From Archilochus colubris (taxonomy: Eukaryota; Chordata; Aves; Apodiformes; Trochilidae), in assembly GCA_023079485.1 (NCBI GenBank), contig CM041083.1:65653196-65717195 (forward strand): 64,000 nt of DNA, given 5' to 3'. Positions 58,141-64,000 of the stretch are shown one piece after another. Each line of letters opens with the position of its first letter. Position 1 is the stretch's first letter. The position numbers were made by a program, and so were the translations under genes. The notes under the pieces are model-generated. The model did not search any database. It worked only from the letters and a program-made list of their open reading frames with translations, and was not told the origin of the DNA.

Positions 58141-61100
58141 ATGGCGGCGGGGAGGTGAGCGTGTGCGGGGGGAACCGGGACCCCCCCCCCCAGCGGGACC
58201 CCCGGACACCCCCGAACCCCCCGGGACCCCCAAAGCCCCGGATGGGCCCCGCCCCCTCCCCCCGTGGCCCCGCCCCCGGACCCCTCCCCCATCGGGAGAC
58301 CCCCGGGTGTCCCCCCCTTCCCGGGGTCCCCTCCCCATGTCCCCCCCTCCCCATCCCGGGGTCCCCAACCCCCCTGTCCCCCCCATCCCGGGGTCCCCTC
58401 CCTCTGTCACCCCATCCCGTGGTCCCCAACCCCCCCCTCCCCATGTCCCCCCTCCTCATCCCGGGGTCTCCAACTCTCCTGTTCCCCCCTTCCCGGGGTC
58501 CCCTCCCCCTGTCACCCCCTCCCCATTCCGGGGTCCCCAACCCCCTTCCCCCCAATCCCCCCCCCCAATTCCCGGGGTCCCCTCCCCATCCTGGGGTCCC
58601 GAACCCCCCCCCTCCCCGTCCCAGTGTCCCCAACCCTCCTGTCCTCCCCCCCTTCCGGGTATCCCCAACCCCCCCCCCCCCCGTGTCCCCCCTCCCCATC
58701 CTGGTGTCCCCAACCCCCCTGTCCCACCCCATTCCCGGGGTCCCCTCCCCCGTGTGTCCCCCCCATCCCACGGTCCCCCCCCTCCCAGTGTCCCCAACAC
58801 CCTCCCCTGTGTCCCATTCCGTTGTCCCCCTGTCCCATCCCAGTGTCCTCCCCTGTCCCATCCCAGTGTCCCCCCATGTCCCATCCCAGTGTCCCCCCAT
58901 GTCCCATCCCAGTGTCCCCCCATCCCATCCCAGTGTCCCCCCCAATCCCAGTGTCCCCCTGTCCCATCCCAGTGTCCCCCCCAATGCCAGTGTCCCCATG
59001 TCCCATCCCAGTGTCCCCCCCTGTCCCATCCCAGTGCCCCCCCCCCAATCCCAGTGTCCCCCCATGTCCCATCCCAGTGTCCCCCCATCCCATCCCAGTG
59101 TCCCCCCCCAATCCCAGTGTCCTCCTGTCCCATCCCAGTGCCCCCCCCCAATCCCAGTGTCCCCATGTCCCATCCCAGTATCCCCCTCTGTCCCATCCCA
59201 GTGTCCCCCTGTCCCATCCCAGTGTCCCATCCCATCCCATCCCAGTGTCCCTCCCCAATCCCAGTGTCCTCTCCCCCCCCATCCCGGTGTCCCCCCCCAA
59301 TCCCGATGTCCCCTCCCTGCCCCCAGCCCGGTTCTGCTCTGGGTTCTGCTCTGGTTCCTGTGTCTCGGCGCCGCTCTCGCCGTGGACCGGAGCAACTTCA
59401 AGACGTGTGAGCAGAGCAGCTTCTGCCGGTACCGACCCGGGGGGGGGGAGGTCCGGGTCAGGGGGGGTCAGTCCGGGTCAAGAAAGGCTCAATCCGGGTC
59501 GGGAAGGGGTCAGTCTGGTTCGGGGGGGGGGTTTAATCCGGTTCTACGTGGGTTTGGTTTGGTTCCGAGGGATCAGTTGGGTTCTGGGGAGCTTAGTTGG
59601 GTTTTGGGGTGTTCACTCCAGATCCAGGAGGTGTCAGTCCGGTTCTGGGGGGTCAGTCAGGTTCTGGGGGGTTCACTCCAGATCCAGGAGGGGTCAATCT
59701 GGTTCTGGGGGGTTCAGTCCGGTTCTGGGGGGCTCAGTCGGGTTCTGAGGGGTTCACTCCAGATCCAGGAGGGGTCAGTCCGGTTCTGGGGGGTTCAGTC
59801 GGGTTCTGGGGGGCTCAGTCCAGATCCAGGAGGTGTCAGTCCGGTTCTGGGGGGCTCAGTGGGGTTCTGGGGGGTTCATTCCAGATCCAGGAGGGGTCAG
59901 TCCGGTTCTGGGGGTGGCAATCCGGTTCTGGGAGGGGTCAGTTCGGTTCCTAGGGAGTCAATCCGGGTTCACTCTGGATTGGGGGGGTGTAACTCCATAT
60001 TTGTGGGTGTCACTGGTTCTGGGGGTGTCACTCTGGTTTGGGGGTGTCACTCCGGATCTGGGGGGTGTGACTCCGGATTGGGGGTGTCATTCCGGATCGG
60101 GGGTGTCACTCTGGATCTGGGGGGGTGTCACTCCGGATCTGGGGGTGTCACTCCAGATTGGGGGGGTGTCACTCCGGATCTGGGGGGTGTCACTCTGCAT
60201 CTGGGGGTGTCACTCCAGATCAGGGGTGTCACTCTGGATCTGGGGGGGTGTGACTCCGGATCTGCGGGTGTCACTCTGGATCTGGGGGTCTCACTCCGGA
60301 TTGGGGGTGTCACTCCAGATTAGGAGGGTCACTCCAATTCTGGGAGGTTCAATCTGGTTTGAGGGTTTCAATCGAGTTCCTGGGGGTTTCATCTGATTCT
60401 GGGGGTGTCACTCTGGTTTGGGGGTGTCACTCCATATCTGGGGGTGTCACTCCGGATCTGGGGGTGTCACTCCAGATCTGGGGGGTGTCACTCCATATCT
60501 GGGGGTGTCACTCCGGATTGGGGGTGTCACTCCAGATCTGGAGGTGTCACTCCAGATCTGGGGGTGTCACTCCGGATCTGGGGGGGTGTGACTCCGGATC
60601 TGGGGGTCACTCTGCCCCTGTCCCCCCGTCCCAGCCGCCACCGGGCGCTGCCCCCCGGCCGTTCCCCTTTCCGGCTGCTCCTGGATTCCCTGCAGCTCCA
60701 GCCCGAGGCCGCTCGCTTCCAGCTCCTCAACGAGGCCACCAAGGTGCCAACCCTGGGGACATTCTGGGGGGGGACACACCCAGACCCCCCCCCCCCCCAC
60801 CTTAAACAGCCTCTTCTTGGGTTTAGGTCCAGTTCTTGGTGGAGATTTCGGGGTTCTGGGGGGGCAACGTGACCCGAATCCGGATCAAGGAGCTGAACCC
60901 AATCCGGCCCCGCTACGAGGTCCCCGATGTGGTGGTGGCTGAGCCCCCCCCCGAGAGGTGAGGGGGGGAAAAGGGCCCCCCCCAGGGGGCTCCAGGGGGT
61001 TGGGGGGGGATTTGGGGGAGGATTTGGGGGTCCTGGGGGGGATTTGGGGGTCTGGGGGGGGATTTGGGGGAGGGTTTGGGGTTCTGGGGGGGATTTGGGG

Positions 61101-64000
61101 GTCTGGGGGGGGATTTGGGGGAGGGTTTGGGTGTCTGGGGGGGATCTGGAGGGGAATTAGGGATTGGGGGGGGAGGAGCTGGTGGTCTTGGGGGGGTGCA
61201 TGGGGGTCTGGGGGGTCTCTAAGGGAGTTGTGGGTTCTGGGGGGGGGATTGGGGGGCTCAGGGTGGGGAGCTGGGGGTCTGGGGGGGTCTCCAGGGGATT
61301 GAGGGTTCTGGGGGGGGACACGTGGGGGTCCTGGGGGGACCCTTGTGGGAGGGTTTGGGGGTGCTGGGGGAATTTGGGGGGCTCAAGGTGGGGGTCTGGG
61401 GGGGTCTCCAAGGGTTGGGGGTCCTGGGGGGGCCTTTGAGGTTTGAGATGGGGCCCTGGAGGGATTTGGGGGGGGGGTCCCAGGGGTGTTTGGGGGGAGA
61501 ATCCCCCCTCCCCTCCCCCCCCCTTCTCCCCGTGGGTACCTGGGTCAGGGTGAGGATCAGGGGGGTCCCTCATGTGTCCCCCTCCCCTTCATCTCTGCTG
61601 TCCCCTCCCAGGCTGACGGTGACATCCCGGGACGAGGGGACCCTGGAGCTGGCGTTGAGCTCGGAGGGGACAAATTTGGGGGGGGGGACGACAGGAGGGG
61701 AGGGGGGGGGACCCCGACTCCTGGTGACGGAGCGGCCGTTCCGCATGGATCTGCTGCGGGGCCGGGAGCTGCTCTGCAGCCTCAATGCCCGGGGCCTCCT
61801 CCTCTTTGAACACTCCAGACTGCGCCCCACAACGTGAGTGGGACCCCCCCCAAACACCCCCACACCCCCCCGGGACCCCCCCGCCCCAAAACTCCCCCCA
61901 ACCCACCCTAAACCCCTCTCCAACCCCCCCCCAAATCCCTCCCATGGCACCCAATGCCCCCAAAACCCCAACCAGAGGGGTCCCTGTAGAGCCCCCCCCC
62001 CCTTTTAAACTTCCAGGGGGGGTCTCTTTGTGTCACCCCCCACCCCCCAGGACCCCCCCGGGACCCTCCACCCCAAAACTCCCCCCAACCCACCCTAAAC
62101 CCCTCTCCAACCCCCCCCCAAATCCCTCCCATGGCACCCAATGCCCCCAAAACCCCAACCAGAGGGGTCCCTGTAGAGCCCCCCCCCCCTTTTAAACTTC
62201 CTGGGGGGGTCTCTTTGTGTCACCCCCCACCCCCCCAGGACCCCTCCAAACCCCCCCCAGGACCCCCCCACCCAAAACCCCCCCCCCCAACCCACCCCAA
62301 AACCCCCCCAGCCCACCCCAGATCCCTCCTGCTGCCTCCAGTGGCCACAACCAGAGGGGTCCCTGTAGAGCCCCCCCCCCCCTTTAAACTCCCTGGGGGG
62401 GTCTCTTTGTGTGTGTCCCCCCCCCAGAACTAAACACCCCCCCCAAAGCTCCCCCCCCCCCAAAATAAAACCCCCAGACCCCCCAAAACCCCCCTGGGGG
62501 GGGTTCCTTGAGCACCCACCATCCCAAAACCACAACCAGGGGGTCCCTGTAGAGTTCCCCCCCTCCTTTAAAACCCCTGGGGGGGTCTCTTTGTGTCACC
62601 CCCCCTCCCAAAATTAAAACCCCCACCCCAAAACTCCCCCCCCCCCAAAAATAAAACCCCCAGACCCCCAAAGATTCCCCCTGGGGGGGGGTCCCATGAG
62701 CACCCACCACCCCAAAAACCCAACCAGGGGGTCCCTGTAGAGCCCCCCCCCCCCTTTAAACTCCCTGGGGGGGGTCTCTTTCTGTGTGTCCCCCCCCCAG
62801 AACTAAACACGCCCCCCCAGACTCCCCCCCAACCCCCCAAGGAGCCCCCCCAGGGGGCCCTTTTGTGCCCCCCCCCCCAAAATAAAACCCCCAGACCCCC
62901 AAATACCCCCCTGGGGGGGGGGTCCCTTGAGCACCCACCACCCCAAATCCACAACCAGGGGGTCCCTGTAGAGTTCCCCCCCCCCTTTAAACTCCCTGGG
63001 GGGGTCTCTTTGTGTGTTCCCCCAAACCCCCCACCCCCAAGAACCCCCAGGGGTCCCTTTGTGCCCCCCAAATAAATCCCAAGTCAGGGTGTGAGGGGGA
63101 ATATTTTGGGGGTTTTTTTTTGGGGGCTCCTCCCACGCTGATTTTTGGTGATTTCTGTTCCCCCCTTGTTTTTGCCTTTCCCCCATTTTTTTTGTGTCCC
63201 CCCCCCAGTTTTTTCTCGGCTCAAATTCAAAACCTCTGGGATAAACTCAGGAAAGTTTTTTTTAGGTAAATTCTCCTTTTTTTGGGTTTTTTTTTGCTCC
63301 CCCCCCCCCTCTCAGGACACCTCCTGACCCCCCCTCGATTCCCCACCACCCCCCCCCCAAAAAAAAAAAACCAAACTGGGGGGGGGCAGCACCCCAAAAC
63401 AATGAGGGGGGGAGGGGGGGATTTTTGGGGGGGTTTCTGCTCCCCCCCCCCTTTTAAAATCCCTCAGGGAGCTCCTGGACCCCCCCAAACCCCCCCATCC
63501 CCCCCCTCCCTCCACAGGGACCCCCCCCAGGCTGAGGAGGGGACGGAAACCCCCGGGGGGAGCGAGGGAGCTGAGAGTCAGAAGGTACTGGGAGGCACTG
63601 GGGGGGACTGGGAGAGGGGCTGGGAAGGGACTGGGGAGGCTGGGAGAGGACTGGGAGGTGACTGGAGGGGAGTGGGGGGGACTGGGAGGCACTGGGGGGC
63701 CTGGGAGAGGGGCTGGGAGGAATTGGGAGGCACTGGGGGGGACTGGGAGAAGAGTGGGAAGGGACTGAGGAGGCTGGGAGAGGACTGGAGGGGAATGGGG
63801 GGGACTGGGAGGGGACTGGGAGGTGACTGGAGGGGAGTGGGGGGGACTGGGAGGCAACTGGGGGGGACTGGGAGGTGACTGGAGGGGGGTGGGGGGGACT
63901 GGGAGGCAACTGGGGGGGACTGGGAGGTGACTGGAGGGGAGTGGGGGGGACTGGGAGGTGACTGGAGGGGAGTGGATGGGACTGGGAGGCACTGGGAGAG
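58141..64000 (+). CDS. GANAB: Glucosidase II alpha subunit, 5' part (runs off the window)
   Basis: Seven exons join in phase: 58141-58154, 59327-59428, 60635-60743, 60827-60957, 61612-61833, 63209-63265 and 63518-63584, about 234 codons. Glucosidase II (GH31) trims the inner glucoses from N-glycans in the ER lumen and drives the calnexin cycle. The start is MAAGS followed by signal peptide [18 protein letters not shown], then the very conserved [16 protein letters not shown]. Further family blocks are [54 protein letters not shown] and [14 protein letters not shown]. The next exon is acidic ([14 protein letters not shown]). Catalytic GH31 residues lie beyond the window. Exon 5 contains a glycine-rich insert ([15 protein letters not shown]) where mammals have a short loop. 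The 57-nt exon 6 is described separately. Confidence 0.95.
58160..59320. repeat. CCCATCCCAGTGTCCCCC minisatellite in GANAB intron 1
   Basis: The left half is CCCGGGGTCCCCAACCCCCC type, the right half CCCATCCCAGTGTCCCCC (about 18-24 bp). Very long open frames on both strands come from the repeat. Confidence 0.95.
59435..60625. repeat. G-rich minisatellites in GANAB intron 2
   Basis: 59435-59950 has TCCGGTTCTGGGGGGTTCA / CTCCAGATCCAGGAGGGGTC units. 59970-60610 has GTGTCACTCCGGATCTGGGG units of about 20 bp. The sense strand is G-rich, opposite to intron 1. Confidence 0.94.
60960..61500. repeat. GGGGGATTTGGGGGTCTGGG repeat in GANAB intron 4
   Basis: Irregular GGGGGGATTTGGGGGTCTGG and GGGGTCTCCAGGG units, very G-rich on the sense strand, with many four-run G-quadruplex matches. 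Confidence 0.9.
61840..63075. repeat. ~188-bp tandem repeat with G/C hairpin core in GANAB intron 5
   Basis: Six copies are anchored on ACCAGRGGGTCCCTGTAGAG at about 61971, 62158, 62350, 62535, 62723 and 62954. Each has a C-run, TTTAAACTCCCT and a G-run, a potential hairpin, then GTCTCTTTGTGT. The last copy ends shortly before the alternative exon 6. Confidence 0.92.
63209..63265 (+). CDS. GANAB: Frame-neutral (57-nt) likely alternative exon of GANAB
   Basis: Reads [19 protein letters not shown] between a CCCCCCCAG acceptor and a GTAAAT donor. Its length is a multiple of three. The WDK(L/I)(R/K)..F.R pattern matches the insert of the longer human GANAB isoform, as I recall that insert. Both neighbouring exons join in phase with or without it, so it is probably a cassette exon. 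Confidence 0.75.
63585..64000. repeat. GGGACTGGGAGGCACTGGG minisatellite in GANAB intron 7
   Basis: Units of GGGACTGGGAGGTGACTGGA and AGGCACTGGG, continuing to the window edge. It is the reverse complement of the unit found at 36.0-37.0 kb. Confidence 0.93.

Noticed and set aside
58155..60323. 722-codon open frame across GANAB introns 1 and 2, and a 427-codon antisense frame
   Set aside because: Both read through minisatellites. The only real coding piece is exon 2 (59327-59428), which has its own splice sites.

Overview
The window looks like vertebrate nuclear DNA, most likely from a bird and probably a songbird; the species is inference. Support comes from abundant CR1 LINE copies, bird-style LTR retroelements, a short maestro HEAT-like (MROH) gene, and compact GC-rich genes whose introns are filled with C- or G-rich minisatellites, as on avian microchromosomes. 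Four genes on the right are recognisable orthologues of genes that lie in two separate clusters of human 11q: RCE1, RBM14, ZBTB3 and GANAB.

Layout. 1-18.7 kb: an ANKRD26-like coiled-coil gene on the + strand whose later exons carry frame breaks, followed by a second, more degraded partial copy at about 13.0-17.3 kb. A broken APE-type non-LTR retrotransposon abuts the duplication junction. 18.7-23.1 kb: a polypyrimidine tract and a decayed endogenous retrovirus (tRNA-His primer site) whose 3' LTR is split by a solo LTR of another family. 23.5-24.5 kb: an RBBP6-like RING pseudogene that kept an intron. 26.2-29.3 kb: an apparently intact seven-exon MROH-like gene on the - strand. 30.6-34.8 kb: a long broken CR1 with a small solo LTR inside it, then an 800-bp solo LTR.

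34.8-53.9 kb: RCE1 (-) and RBM14 (+) share a CpG-rich bidirectional promoter. They are enclosed by inverted copies of a CR1-containing segment and by inverted arrays of a ~172-bp satellite. The right array has a four-monomer higher-order repeat, and its last monomer supplies the C-terminus and stop codon of ZBTB3 (-, 53.8-54.9 kb). 55.0-57.6 kb: two minisatellites between ZBTB3 and GANAB, one a dense series of AGTTCA direct repeats at DR4/DR5 spacing, the other rich in TAATCC. 57.6-64 kb: a CCAAT-rich promoter and the first seven coding exons of GANAB (+), including a frame-neutral 57-nt exon that resembles the known alternative exon of the human gene. GANAB runs off the right edge.

The recognisable genes are housekeeping factors: CAAX processing (RCE1), a transcription and splicing coactivator (RBM14), a BTB zinc-finger regulator (ZBTB3) and ER glycoprotein quality control (GANAB). 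They do not form a pathway. The most unusual content is the repeat architecture around them.
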